A DNA stretch of 13,647 nt from contig JAAZBY010000190.1 of assembly GCA_012513595.1 (NCBI GenBank), positions 1-13,647 of the forward strand, in the 5' to 3' direction. Made by a program: the position numbers and the translations under genes. The DNA comes from Chloroflexota bacterium. GTDB taxonomy: Bacteria > Chloroflexota > Anaerolineae > UBA1429. Of the stretch, positions 6,915-13,647 are shown one piece after another. A model generated the notes under the pieces. It was not told the origin of the DNA, made no database searches, and saw nothing but the letters and a program-made list of their open reading frames with translations. Numbering within the stretch: the first letter of the stretch is position 1; every line of letters begins with the position of its first letter.

Positions 6915-8288
6915 ATGGGCAAGCTATGGGGCGGGCGGTTTCATGGTCCCTCCGACGCGCTCATGTGGCGCTTCAACGCCTCGATCGACGTGGACCGGCG
7001 CCTGGCCGAGGTCGACGTGCGCGGCAGCGTGGCCTATGCCCGCGCCCTGGGCCGGGCCGGCGTCCTGACCGACGAGGAGGTGGCGGCGCTCGTCGATGGC
7101 CTGGGCCGCGTGGCCGAGGAGTTCCACGCCGGCACCTTGGCGTTCGCGCCGACGGACGAGGATATCCACACCGCCGTCGAGCGGCGCCTGGGCGAACTGA
7201 TCGGCCCCCTGGCCGGCAAGCTCCATACCGGCCGCTCGCGCAATGACCAGGTAGCCACCGATGTGCGCCTCTACCTGCTGGAGCGATTGGCCGCCCTCGA
7301 GGAGGCTTTGCGTGAAGCGCAGCACACCATCGTGGCCGTGGCTGCCGAGCATTTGGACGCCCTGATGCCCGGCTACACGCACCTCCAGCCGGCCCAGCCG
7401 GTGCGCTTTAGCCACTGGCTCCTTTCCTTCTTCTGGATGCTCGAGCGGGACCGGGGCCGGCTGCGCGACCTCCGCGCGCGCGCCTCGGTGTGCCCCCTGG
7501 GGGCCGGCGCCCTGGCGGGCAACGCCTACGGGGTCGACCGCGAGGCCCTGGCGGCCGAGCTGGGCTTCGCCGCGGCCGCAGAGAACAGCATGGACGCCGT
7601 GTCTGACCGGGATATGATCGTGGAGACCCTCTCCTGGGGCGCCCTGCTGGGCCTGCACCTCAGCCGGTTGGCGGAGGACCTCATCATCTGGTCGTCGGCA
7701 GAGTACGGCTTTGTCCGCCTGGACGAGCGCTACACCACCGGTTCCAGCATCATGCCCCAGAAGCGCAATCCGGACAGCATGGAGCTGGTGCGTGGCAAGA
7801 CGGGCCGGCTGGTGGGCAACCTGACCGGGCTGCTCGTGACGCTCAAGGGCCTCCCCTCCACCTATGACAAGGATCTGCAGGAGGACAAGGAGCCCCTCTT
7901 TGACACGCTCGACACGCTGGCCATGCTCCTGCCGATCGTGGCCGGCGTGGTCGCCACGCTCGAGGTTCGCGCCGAGGCCATGGCCGCCGCCCTCGACGAC
8001 ACCCTGTTGGCCACCGACCTGGCCGACTATCTCGTGAAGCGGGGTCTGCCCTTCCGCGAGGCGCACGGGGCGGTGGGGCGCGCGGTGCGCGAGGCGGAGG
8101 AGGCCGGCGTAGGCCTGCGCGCCCTGCCGCTGGAGTGCTATCAGCGGATCTCGCCGCTCTTTGGCGCCGATCTCACCAGCGTGCTGGACTATGAAGCGGC
8201 GGTGGAAGCGCGCAACGCGCGCGGCGGCACCGCCCGTGCCGCGGTCGTGGCGCAGCTTGCCCGCGCCGAGGAGGCGTTGCGCCGTTAG
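6915..8288 (+). CDS. argH: Argininosuccinate lyase
   Basis: ArgH splits argininosuccinate into arginine and fumarate, the last step. The 457-residue protein begins with the typical MGKLWGGRF and carries DEDIHTAVERRL, the substrate-binding KLHTGRSRNDQ, GYTHLQPAQPV, and the fumarase/aspartase superfamily signature GSSIMPQKRNPD containing the catalytic serine loop, followed by LPSTYDKDLQEDKEPLFD. It starts 4 nt after the argG stop with no spacer for its own promoter, so it belongs to the same transcript. Confidence 0.97.
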   Translation: MGKLWGGRFHGPSDALMWRFNASIDVDRRLAEVDVRGSVAYARALGRAGVLTDEEVAALVDGLGRVAEEFHAGTLAFAPTDEDIHTAVERRLGELIGPLAGKLHTGRSRNDQVATDVRLYLLERLAALEEALREAQHTIVAVAAEHLDALMPGYTHLQPAQPVRFSHWLLSFFWMLERDRGRLRDLRARASVCPLGAGALAGNAYGVDREALAAELGFAAAAENSMDAVSDRDMIVETLSWGALLGLHLSRLAEDLIIWSSAEYGFVRLDERYTTGSSIMPQKRNPDSMELVRGKTGRLVGNLTGLLVTLKGLPSTYDKDLQEDKEPLFDTLDTLAMLLPIVAGVVATLEVRAEAMAAALDDTLLATDLADYLVKRGLPFREAHGAVGRAVREAEEAGVGLRALPLECYQRISPLFGADLTSVLDYEAAVEARNARGGTARAAVVAQLARAEEALRR

Positions 8289-8333
8289 CCGCAGGACGGT
8301 GCGGCGCCCGGAGCGCCCGATGGGAGGCCCCTC

Positions 8334-9185
8334 ATGTACATCTCGGTAGCCACGGCCAACCTGTACTACCTCCCGTTTGCCCAGGCGGTCGATATCATCG
8401 CGGCGGCGGGGTACGCGGACGTCGAGCTGGCGCTCTTCTGGGAGGGCGGTGCGTGGGCCATGGCCCAGCACCTGCGGGGGCTAACTGGCCGCGAGGCGGC
8501 CCGCATCCTGGCCCGCGCGGGCCTGCGCGTGGCCAGCATCCACGACGGGGGCGGCCTGCTGCCGCGGGCGGACGCGGTCGCCGGCTACGTCAACCCTCTG
8601 CTGCGCGAGTACATCGATGCCCTCGGTGAGGCGCCCGACTGCATCGTTTTCCATCCTCCGCATGCTCCCGGCGCGGCCGGCGAGGAGTGGTGGCGAGAGA
8701 TGGCCCCCCAGGTCGTCCAGGCCCTGGACGCCTACCGCGCGGACTGCGGCGCGGTGACGCTCGAGAACGCGCCCCTCCTCGACGACTTTACGGTGCCGCT
8801 GACGGCCCCGGCGGACCTCGCGGCGTTCTGCGCGCAGCACGGGTTCGGCGTCACCCTCGACACCAGCCACTATGCCCAGATGGGTGTGGACGTCCCGGCG
8901 GCGGCGGCCGCCTTGCGCGGGGCCGTTCGGTCGGTGCACCTCAGTGACTATGCGGATGGGCGCTCGCACGTCTTTGTCGGTGAAGGGAGCATTGACCTGC
9001 CGGCCGTGCTGGGGGCCCTCGACGGGGCGGCGCTGTATGGCGTCACGCTAGAGTGCTCGGTGGGCTTCCCCCGCGAGGACGTCCGCCGGATGGCGCCGGC
9101 CCAGATGGTCGAGCGGCTGCGGCTAGCGGGAGAGCGCCTGCGCGCCTGGCTGGCCTGCGCCGGCCAGGAGGGGCCCGTCGGCTGA
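8334..9185 (+). CDS. Sugar phosphate isomerase/epimerase-like TIM-barrel protein
   Basis: A 283-residue protein of the xylose-isomerase-like TIM-barrel superfamily (Pfam AP_endonuc_2, PF01261). Pattern evidence: N-terminal ISVATANLYYLPFAQAVDIIAAAGYADVELA, metal-site-like acidic and His residues in ASIHDGGG, VTLENAP, LDTSHYAQMGVD, VHLSDYADG and GVTLECS, and the repeated GEGSIDLPAVLGAL form common in this group. It lacks the DNA-repair hallmarks seen in the Nfo protein further along this window. GGGAGG (8322-8327) lies 6 nt before the ATG, 45 nt after argH, so it is probably the last gene of the arg transcript. The substrate cannot be told, and no link to arginine metabolism is evident. Confidence 0.75.
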   Translation: MYISVATANLYYLPFAQAVDIIAAAGYADVELALFWEGGAWAMAQHLRGLTGREAARILARAGLRVASIHDGGGLLPRADAVAGYVNPLLREYIDALGEAPDCIVFHPPHAPGAAGEEWWREMAPQVVQALDAYRADCGAVTLENAPLLDDFTVPLTAPADLAAFCAQHGFGVTLDTSHYAQMGVDVPAAAAALRGAVRSVHLSDYADGRSHVFVGEGSIDLPAVLGALDGAALYGVTLECSVGFPREDVRRMAPAQMVERLRLAGERLRAWLACAGQEGPVG

Positions 9186-9221
9186 CGCGGCCCCCGCGGC
9201 CCGCGCCCTCCTACCCGCGAG

Positions 9222-10265
9222 TCAGCCCAGGATGCCGGCAATCTCGGCGCCGCAGAAGGCACAGGCATCGCCGTGCAGGCGCGTCTGGGTGACCTGGAAA
9301 CCCCGCCGCCCGATGACGCGCTCCCCGCACTGGGGGCAGAAGGTGCTCTCTGCCTCGCTCCCCGGCACGTTGCCCACGTATACGTAGCGCAGCCCCTCTT
9401 CCAGGCCGATCTCCCGCGCCCGCACCAGGGTGGCCGTGGGCGTGGGGGGCGCATCGAGGAGATGGTGGGTCGGGTGGAAGCGGCTGACGTGCCAGGGCGT
9501 GTCGATCCCCATCTCCGTGGCGATAAAGCGGGCCACGTCGCGGAGTTCTTCCTCGCTATCGTTACGCCCGGGGATGACCAGGGTGGTCACCTCGACCCAT
9601 ACGCCCCGCCGGCAGAGGGCCACCAGGCTGTCGAGCACCGGCTGCAGGCGCGCGCCGCACTCCTTGCGGTAGAACGCGTCGCGGAAGGACTTGAGGTCCA
9701 CGTTGGCGGCGTCGATGAGGGGCGGCTCGTCCGGGGCGGCCGCCAGGTCGATCATGTCGGCGCTCATGTAGCCGTTGGTCACATAGACGTTGCCCAGGCC
9801 GGCCGCATGGGCCAGCCGCGCGACGTCATAGGTGTACTCGAAAAAGACGGTCGGCTCGGTGTACGTGTGGGAAATGCTGGCGCAGTCGTGGCGACGGGCC
9901 GCCTCGGCTACCGCCTCGGGGGGCGTGTCGCGCCCGTCGACGTACCCGAGCAGGCCGGGCCGCTGCGAGATGTCGGCGTTCTGGCAGAAGGAGCAGCGAA
10001 AGTTGCAGCCCGGCGTGGCTATGGAGAACGACGACGTCCCCGGCAGGTAGTGAAAGAGGGGCTTTTTCTCGATCGGGTCCACGGCCTGGGCGATCAGCCG
10101 GCCGTAGACCAGCGAGTAGAGCGTGCCACCCTGGTTCTGGCGTACCCGGCAGATGCCGGTGCGGCCCTCCGGAATGAGGCAGTGTTGGGCGCACAGCCGG
10201 CACTGGACGCGCTCGTCCAATAGCCGGTCGTACAGCATCGCCTCGTGCAGAGCGGATGTCTCCAT
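9222..10265 (-). CDS. amrS: AmmeMemoRadiSam system radical SAM enzyme
   Basis: A 347-residue radical SAM protein of the pyruvate-formate-lyase-activase-like AmrS group. The N-terminal cysteines C22-x2-C25-x3-C29 and C39 (CRLCAQHCLIPEGRTGIC) are typical, then GxL...DPIEKKPLFHYLPG leads into the 4Fe-4S motif C87-x3-C91-x2-C94 (TPGCNFRCSFCQN). Later segments SHTYTEPTVFFEY and VTNGYM match the family. The C terminus has two CxxC pairs (C310/C313 and C335/C338), a zinc-ribbon-like tail. The AMMECR1 and MEMO partners that name the system are not in the window. GGGAGA (10277-10272) lies 6 nt upstream of the ATG. It follows nfo by 105 nt on the same strand and is probably co-transcribed. The reaction is not settled for this family. 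Confidence 0.88.
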   Translation of the reverse strand: METSALHEAMLYDRLLDERVQCRLCAQHCLIPEGRTGICRVRQNQGGTLYSLVYGRLIAQAVDPIEKKPLFHYLPGTSSFSIATPGCNFRCSFCQNADISQRPGLLGYVDGRDTPPEAVAEAARRHDCASISHTYTEPTVFFEYTYDVARLAHAAGLGNVYVTNGYMSADMIDLAAAPDEPPLIDAANVDLKSFRDAFYRKECGARLQPVLDSLVALCRRGVWVEVTTLVIPGRNDSEEELRDVARFIATEMGIDTPWHVSRFHPTHHLLDAPPTPTATLVRAREIGLEEGLRYVYVGNVPGSEAESTFCPQCGERVIGRRGFQVTQTRLHGDACAFCGAEIAGILG

Positions 10266-10370
10266 GGTCGGTCTCCCTTGTCCTGGTGCCGCAGACGCAG
10301 GCCCTGGGAAAGATGGGGGTGGATGCGAATGGTGCCGCCGGGTTCTCGGCGCTGGCCTGCCAGGGGCCGG

Positions 10371-11240
10371 TCAGCCCTCCGGCGGCGGCGCTGCAGCCAC
10401 GAGGCTCCGCAGCGTGGCGAGGTTCATGATATCCTCGGCGAGGTCCTCGTTCTTGGGCGTCTCCAGCAGCATGGGTATGTGGCGGAGGCGCACATCGTTC
10501 ACGAGCAGGCGGAAGGGCTCCAGCCCCAGGGCGCCCTCACCGATGTGAGTGTGGCGGTCCACGCGGCTGCCCAGGTCGCGCTTGGAGTCGTTCAGGTGGA
10601 TGGCGGCCAGGCGTTCCAGGCCGATGGTGCGGTCAAAGGCGTCCCACGTGGCGGCGTAGCCGGCCGCGTCACGCAGGTCATAGCCGGCCGCCAGGGCATG
10701 GGCGGTGTCAAAGCAGATGCCCAGGCGCTCTGCGGGGCCGTTCTCAAGTAGCCAGCGCAGCTGCTCAAACGAGTAACCCAGGGCGGTGCCCTGGCCGGCG
10801 GTGTTCTCCAGCAGGATGGTGACGCCGTCGCCAAAGGCGGCCAGGGTCGCCGTCAGGCCGTCGGCGATGCGCTGCAGGCCAGCCTCTTCGCCGGCGCCCA
10901 TGTGGGCGCCGGGGTGCAGCACATAGTGGGCGATCCCCAGCAGCCGGCAGCGCTCCAGCTCGGTGGCCAGCGCCCCTTGGGAGCGGGCCCACAGGGCCTC
11001 GTCCGGCGAGCCGAGGTTGATCAGGTACGAAGAGTGCGCCACGACGTGGGCGAGGCCCGTCGCCTCACGGGCCTCGTGGAAGGCGGCGATCTCCTTGTCC
11101 GTGAGGTCGCGCGAATCCCAGCGGTTGGCGTTGCGGGTGAACATCTGGATGGCGTCGCAGTCGATAGAGCGGCCGCGCAAGAGCGCGTTCGCTGGCCCTC
11201 CGGCGATCGACATATGCGCGCCGAGCAGCGGCTTGTGCAT
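10371..11240 (-). CDS. nfo: Endonuclease IV (apurinic/apyrimidinic endonuclease)
   Basis: Nfo cuts the DNA backbone 5' of abasic sites in base excision repair, using three zinc ions. The chosen ATG at 11240 gives 289 residues (E. coli Nfo is 285) and opens with LLGAHMSIAGG; GGAGGGG (11254-11248) sits 7 nt upstream. A longer start at 11261 would coincide with the predicted transcription start and is rejected. Zinc-ligand and signature segments seen: VAHSSYLINL, LHPGAH, LLENTAGQG, CFDTAHALAAGYD, HLNDSKRDLGSRVDRHTHIGEG and MLLETPKNED. The gene has its own consensus promoter and leads into amrS. Confidence 0.95.
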   Translation of the reverse strand: MHKPLLGAHMSIAGGPANALLRGRSIDCDAIQMFTRNANRWDSRDLTDKEIAAFHEAREATGLAHVVAHSSYLINLGSPDEALWARSQGALATELERCRLLGIAHYVLHPGAHMGAGEEAGLQRIADGLTATLAAFGDGVTILLENTAGQGTALGYSFEQLRWLLENGPAERLGICFDTAHALAAGYDLRDAAGYAATWDAFDRTIGLERLAAIHLNDSKRDLGSRVDRHTHIGEGALGLEPFRLLVNDVRLRHIPMLLETPKNEDLAEDIMNLATLRSLVAAAPPPEG

Positions 11241-11267
11241 CACGTTTCCCCTCCGTAGCATGGCTCG

Positions 11268-11296
11268 ATTCTAGGGCCGGGGGCAGGGGGTGTCAA
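11268..11296 (-). promoter_or_regulatory. Sigma-70 promoter of nfo-amrS
   Basis: On the minus strand TTGACA (11296-11291), a 17-nt spacer and TAGAAT (11273-11268) form a near-consensus promoter. The start of transcription would fall near 11261, about 20 nt before the nfo start codon. Confidence 0.8.
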
Positions 11297-11301
11297 CAGA
11301 G

Positions 11302-11336
11302 ACGTCTCCGCCCAGCATCTTGCTGGGCGGAGACGT
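11302..11336. terminator. Perfect 16-bp hairpin upstream of the nfo promoter, possible terminator
   Basis: ACGTCTCCGCCCAGCA (11302-11317), loop TCT and its exact reverse complement (11321-11336) form a very stable hairpin only 6 bp upstream of the nfo -35 box. It lies downstream of the minus-strand trx-fmdB group, where a terminator would be useful. No T tract follows on either strand, so it may instead be a regulatory or structural palindrome. Confidence 0.5.
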
Positions 11337-11396
11337 ATGCTTCGGCGGGCGCCGGACGGGAGGCGGCGCGTCAGGCTTTAGGGTCGTCCGCGTCAG

Positions 11397-11415
11397 GACG
11401 GGGCTCCACCCCGTC
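11397..11415 (-). terminator. Small GC hairpin after the short membrane-peptide ORF
   Basis: GACGGGG (11397-11403), loop CTCCA and CCCCGTC (11409-11415) form a perfect 7-bp stem, 15 nt past the stop codon of the small minus-strand ORF. It could end the trx-fmdB transcript, but no T tract follows. Confidence 0.3.
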
Positions 11416-11430
11416 GCAGCCCGTGGGCAT

Positions 11431-11520
11431 TCAGGTGAAACTGCCCCCACGGCGCGGCAGGAACATGGCCAACGCGACGGCCACCACGATCAAGACCAGT
11501 ACAGCTGTCTCTGCGGACAT
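11431..11520 (-). CDS. Possible 29-residue single-pass membrane peptide
   Basis: An ORF from ATG (11520-11518) to TGA (11433-11431) encodes 29 residues: MSAETAV, a hydrophobic core LVLIVVAVALAMFL (8-21), then PRRGGSFT. This is one membrane span with basic residues after it, as in many small membrane proteins. GGAG (11531-11528) lies 7 nt before the ATG. It is the only plausible gene in the nearly 300-bp stretch between the FmdB-type gene and the nfo promoter hairpin, and is on the same strand as trx and fmdB, about 110 nt downstream. Another hairpin (GGGGCT/AGCCCC, 11600-11615) lies between. Homology was not checked; the length makes chance a real alternative. Confidence 0.45.
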   Translation of the reverse strand: MSAETAVLVLIVVAVALAMFLPRRGGSFT

Positions 11521-11628
11521 GGTAGGGCTCCAGACCTTTCGCCCAGATGGGCAGGCAACGCAGCGATCCGCGGAACAAAGCGCCGCCTAGGGCGCATTGG
11601 GGGCTAACTAGCCCCTGGAGGGCAGCCC

Positions 11629-11826
11629 TCAACCCCCAGTCGGGGCACAGGCCGCCCCAGCGCTCGCCCTGCCGCCCGACGAGGCGGTGCTGAACAGGGA
11701 GAGGCTCTTCCGGCAGTGCCGGCTGTGGCAATGCGGGCACTCTACCTCTGCCGGGGTGCTGGACGTGCGCACTAGCTTCTCAAAGCGCGCCCCGCACGCC
11801 TGGCAGGCATACTCGTAGATGGGCAT
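11629..11826 (-). CDS. FmdB family zinc-ribbon protein
   Basis: A 65-residue protein opening with the family hallmark MPIYEYACQACGARFE. C8/C11 and C30/C33 (ECPHCHS) make the expected four-cysteine zinc ribbon; the tail (SLFSTASSGGRASAGAACAPTGG) is low-complexity and ends in a Cys-containing stretch, also common in the family. The name comes from a putative regulator near formamidase genes, but the general role is unknown. A strong GGGAGGAAG ribosome binding site (11839-11831) precedes it, 34 nt after the trx stop, so it is co-transcribed with trx. Confidence 0.9.
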   Translation of the reverse strand: MPIYEYACQACGARFEKLVRTSSTPAEVECPHCHSRHCRKSLSLFSTASSGGRASAGAACAPTGG

Positions 11827-11860
11827 CTGTCTTCCTCCCGGGCCGGTCGCGGCAGCGCGC

Positions 11861-12205
11861 TCAGGCGCTCGGCACCTTGGCCACCAGCTTCTCCAGGCGG
11901 TCCTTCAGCACGGGCTTGCTGGCGAACCCGACCATGCGGTCCACCTCTTTGCCGTCGACATAAAAGACCAGCGTCGGGATGCCGCGGATGCCCAGCTGAC
12001 CGGGCGTGTCGGGGTGTTCGTCGGTGTTTACCTTGGCAAACGCGACCCGGCCGGCGTACTCGCCCGCCAGGTCCTCGATCACGGGCGAGAGCATGCGACA
12101 CGGGCCACACCAGGGGGCCCAGAAATCCACCACGACGGCGCCCTTGGCGTCCAGCACGTCGCTGTGATAGGTGGCGTCACTGACGTGCCTGATACCTTCG
12201 CTCAT
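11861..12205 (-). CDS. trxA: Thioredoxin
   Basis: A 114-residue cytoplasmic thioredoxin, a protein disulfide reductase recycled by thioredoxin reductase (not in the window). It has the active site WCGPC (32-36) in DFWAPWCGPCR, the cis-proline P77 in GIRGIPTLVFY and the usual C-terminal GFASKPVLKDRLEKLV. Length is typical. AGGAGG (12219-12214) lies 8 nt before the ATG. A consensus promoter lies about 120 nt upstream, leaving a leader of roughly 110 nt, and an FmdB-type zinc-ribbon gene follows. Confidence 0.96.
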   Translation of the reverse strand: MSEGIRHVSDATYHSDVLDAKGAVVVDFWAPWCGPCRMLSPVIEDLAGEYAGRVAFAKVNTDEHPDTPGQLGIRGIPTLVFYVDGKEVDRMVGFASKPVLKDRLEKLVAKVPSA

Positions 12206-12293
12206 GCGATGATCCTCCTACAACACCATGTTACGCTGACATGGACGGCGCGACCAGACGCGGATCGCTGCCGATCGGTTCCCATTGCGCCCC

Positions 12294-12313
12294 GGGGGTG
12301 GCATATACCCCCC
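12294..12313 (-). other. 5'-proximal hairpin in the thioredoxin leader
   Basis: In the minus-strand transcript, a G run (12313-12308) can pair with a C run (12298-12294) and an inner GG/CC, with one bulged base and a 6-nt loop (TATATG). It begins within about 10 nt of the predicted 5' end of the trx RNA and may stabilise the message or affect translation of the leader. Confidence 0.35.
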
Positions 12314-12325
12314 TGAGGTATGCGC

Positions 12326-12354
12326 ATAATAGCACCATGTGGCCCGCATGTCAA
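12326..12354 (-). promoter_or_regulatory. Sigma-70 promoter of trx-fmdB
   Basis: On the minus strand a perfect TTGACA (12354-12349) and TATTAT (12331-12326) are 17 nt apart. Transcription should start near 12319. Confidence 0.82.
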
Positions 12355-12419
12355 GAGGCCTGCCGGGCTGTAGACCACCCGCCAGGGCGTGCTCATCGTG
12401 GCGCGGCGCGGTGAGCTGG

Positions 12420-12448
12420 TTGCCGCGGGGCATGTTGCGTCGTACAAT
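12420..12448 (+). promoter_or_regulatory. Probable promoter of the poly-gamma-glutamate-hydrolase-like gene
   Basis: TTGCCG (12420-12425), 17 nt, then TACAAT (12443-12448). The start of transcription would lie near 12455, some 57 nt before the GTG start. The -35 box is weaker than those of the other promoters here. Confidence 0.5.
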
Positions 12449-12511
12449 GGCGGTGGATCGCTTCCCCTACTCCTCGCGGCCTCCCGGCCTTCTTTCCGCA
12501 TGGAGTGAACG

Positions 12512-13246
12512 GTGACGGAACCTTACCACGATTTTAGCGAACTCGCCCTGCGCGCGGAAAAGGACGTCGACTATGGCATCCGGGTGCTGGACCGCAGCGC
12601 CTCGGTAACGGTGGCGGCCATCCATGCGGGGTGTATTGAGCCGCTCACGGGCGCCCTGGCCGAGGCCATCGCCGCCGATGACTGCAACCTCTACCTGCTC
12701 TGCGGGCTGCGCGCGGAGCGGGGGGAGCCCCTGCGCGTGCCGGTGACGCGGTTTGACGACGTCCGCCTGACGGCGCTGATGGATCGGTCGGTTGTCGGCA
12801 TCGCCGTGCAGGGCGTCCCAGGGGGCGACGGCATTGTGCACCTGGGCGGCAGCAACCGCAGGCTGCGCGGGCGCCTGCAGGGCGCGCTCGAGGCGGCCGG
12901 CTTTGCCACGGCTGGCCCGGCCAGCCCCCTGGCGGCGCATTCCCCGGCGCGCTTCGTCAACCGTCCCTCGCAGGGGGGCGTGCAGATCGAGGTCACCGTC
13001 GGCCTGCGGCAGCTCATGACGGCGGGGCCTCTCAAGGTGGCGTCGGGCGGGCCGCAGGAGATCGCCCCCTCGGAGCGGTTCCACGCCTTTGTCGGCGCCG
13101 TGCGCCAGGGCCTGGCTAACTATCTGGCCGACGTCGACGCCGATCTGGATATCGCCCTGCAGCGCTTTGAAGAGTCCACGCGAGCAATCCGCCAGGTCAT
13201 CCCTGCCGATGACAACGGCCACGCGGGCCAGGGCCGGGTGCGGTAA
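12512..13246 (+). CDS. Poly-gamma-glutamate hydrolase family protein (DUF867-like)
   Basis: A 244-residue protein resembling the PghP/YmaC family (Pfam PF05908), zinc peptidases whose phage members cut poly-gamma-glutamate capsules. Seen: SVTVAAIHAGCIEPLTGALAEAIAADDCNLYLLCGL (31-66, with candidate zinc ligands H38 and E43), TRFDD (79-83), IVHLGGSN (108-115) and NRPSQGGVQIEV (150-161, E160). The central segment IAVQGVPGG (97-105) has Gln where I would expect the family's HG, so a metal ligand may be missing. The C-terminal 70 residues look like a helical extension. The GTG start has GGAG (12502-12505) 6 nt upstream. No capsule genes are nearby, so the substrate is open. Confidence 0.7.
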   Translation: MTEPYHDFSELALRAEKDVDYGIRVLDRSASVTVAAIHAGCIEPLTGALAEAIAADDCNLYLLCGLRAERGEPLRVPVTRFDDVRLTALMDRSVVGIAVQGVPGGDGIVHLGGSNRRLRGRLQGALEAAGFATAGPASPLAAHSPARFVNRPSQGGVQIEVTVGLRQLMTAGPLKVASGGPQEIAPSERFHAFVGAVRQGLANYLADVDADLDIALQRFEESTRAIRQVIPADDNGHAGQGRVR

Positions 13247-13342
13247 AAGCCCTCGCGCGGCAAACGGCATGCCTGGTCGCCAGCGTATGGCCGCCCGGCA
13301 TGGCATCACGCGGTAATGCCTGAACCTCTGGGAGGAATCTCT

Positions 13343-13647
13343 GTGGCGTCGTTCGTTCATCTCCACGTGCACTCCGAGTTCTCGCTGCTGGACGGCCTGG
13401 CGCGCCTGCCAGACCTCTGCGAGCGTGCCCGTGAGACGGGTATGGGGGCGCTGGCGCTGACCGATCATGGCCAGATGTACGGCATGATCAAGTTCAACCG
13501 CGCCGCGCACCGGACGGGCGTCAAGCCGATCTTTGGCTGTGAGGTCTACCAGGCGCCCCGCCGCATGACGGACAAGGAAGCCCAGGTAGATAGCCGTGCC
13601 TACCACCTGCTGCTCCTCGCCGAGAACGAGACGGGCTACAAGAACCT
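13343..13647 (+). CDS. dnaE: DNA polymerase III subunit alpha, N-terminal PHP domain (partial)
   Basis: The first 101 codons of a gene cut by the window end. The translation from GTG 13343 (VASFVHLHVHSEFSLLDGLARL) matches the start of DnaE, the replicative polymerase subunit. PHP-domain metal motifs HLHVHSEFSLLDG and ALTDHGQMYG are intact, and GCEVYQAP follows as usual, so the PHP active site may be functional. GGGAGGA (13330-13336) lies 6 nt upstream of the GTG. The 96-nt gap after the preceding gene holds no clear promoter or terminator. Confidence 0.93.
   Translation, partial: MASFVHLHVHSEFSLLDGLARLPDLCERARETGMGALALTDHGQMYGMIKFNRAAHRTGVKPIFGCEVYQAPRRMTDKEAQVDSRAYHLLLLAENETGYKN

Noticed and set aside
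6924..8471. A 515-codon minus-strand frame over argH
   Set aside because: Antisense shadow of argH with no recognisable motif or ribosome binding site.
9186..9221. GC-rich CGCGG/CCGCG hairpin between the convergent isomerase-like and amrS genes as terminator
   Set aside because: Only a 5-bp stem with a 3-nt loop and no T tract; such motifs are frequent by chance at this GC content.
11241..11261. Longer nfo start (MLRRGNV extension)
   Set aside because: The codon lies at the predicted transcription start and lacks a ribosome binding site; ATG 11240 has a strong one and matches family length.
12467..13606. A 379-codon minus-strand frame over the hydrolase-like gene and dnaE
   Set aside because: Antisense to two recognised coding regions with low-complexity composition and no motif.

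Overview
The window is a high-GC bacterial chromosome segment with dense gene packing, strong Shine-Dalgarno sequences and several near-consensus sigma-70 promoters. Gene content (an argC-argB-argD-argA-argG-argH cluster with a short-type N-acetylglutamate synthase, a DUF92 protein, a PH-domain membrane protein, AmrS, Nfo, an FmdB-type zinc ribbon) would fit Chloroflexota (Anaerolineae-like). That placement is inference from style and content, not from a marker gene. No tRNA, rRNA, CRISPR array, insertion sequence or sign of recent transfer was seen.

Layout. (1) 22-1787, minus strand: a PH-domain membrane protein followed by a DUF92 membrane protein, joined by a TGATG stop/start overlap and driven by a consensus promoter. 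(2) 1813-2120: a divergent promoter region and an arginine operon leader. (3) 2121-9185, plus strand: argC (broken by a 1-nt frameshift as read here), argB, argD, argA, argG, argH and a TIM-barrel isomerase/epimerase-like gene, with gaps of 4-45 nt or overlaps. (4) 9222-11240, minus strand: nfo (endonuclease IV), then the radical SAM gene amrS, from a consensus promoter. (5) 11302-12354, minus strand: thioredoxin, an FmdB-type zinc ribbon, a probable 29-residue membrane peptide and several hairpins. (6) 12420-13647, plus strand: a poly-gamma-glutamate-hydrolase-family gene and the 5' end of dnaE, cut by the window edge.

The standout element is the arg leader. A TTGACA-N17-TACACT promoter is followed within about 20 nt by a good ribosome binding site and a 15-codon ORF, MSYGASAHLRRSIRR, with four Arg codons among its last six. 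Directly after its stop codon come a small hairpin, a segment that can pair with the terminator loop, and a perfect 11-bp intrinsic terminator, all before argC. This is the architecture of ribosome-mediated transcription attenuation (as in the trp and his leaders) but keyed to arginine. Bacterial arginine operons are usually described as controlled by ArgR-type repressors, so an arginine leader-peptide attenuator is the best candidate here for an undescribed system.

The arg genes cover glutamate to N-acetylornithine (argA, B, C, D) and citrulline to arginine (argG, H). argF and the deacetylation/transacetylation step (argE or argJ) must lie elsewhere. ArgB is short and starts directly at its nucleotide-binding lysine strand, so it lacks the N-terminal helix of arginine-inhibited kinases. 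Control by arginine may therefore rest on the attenuator and on the acetyltransferase.
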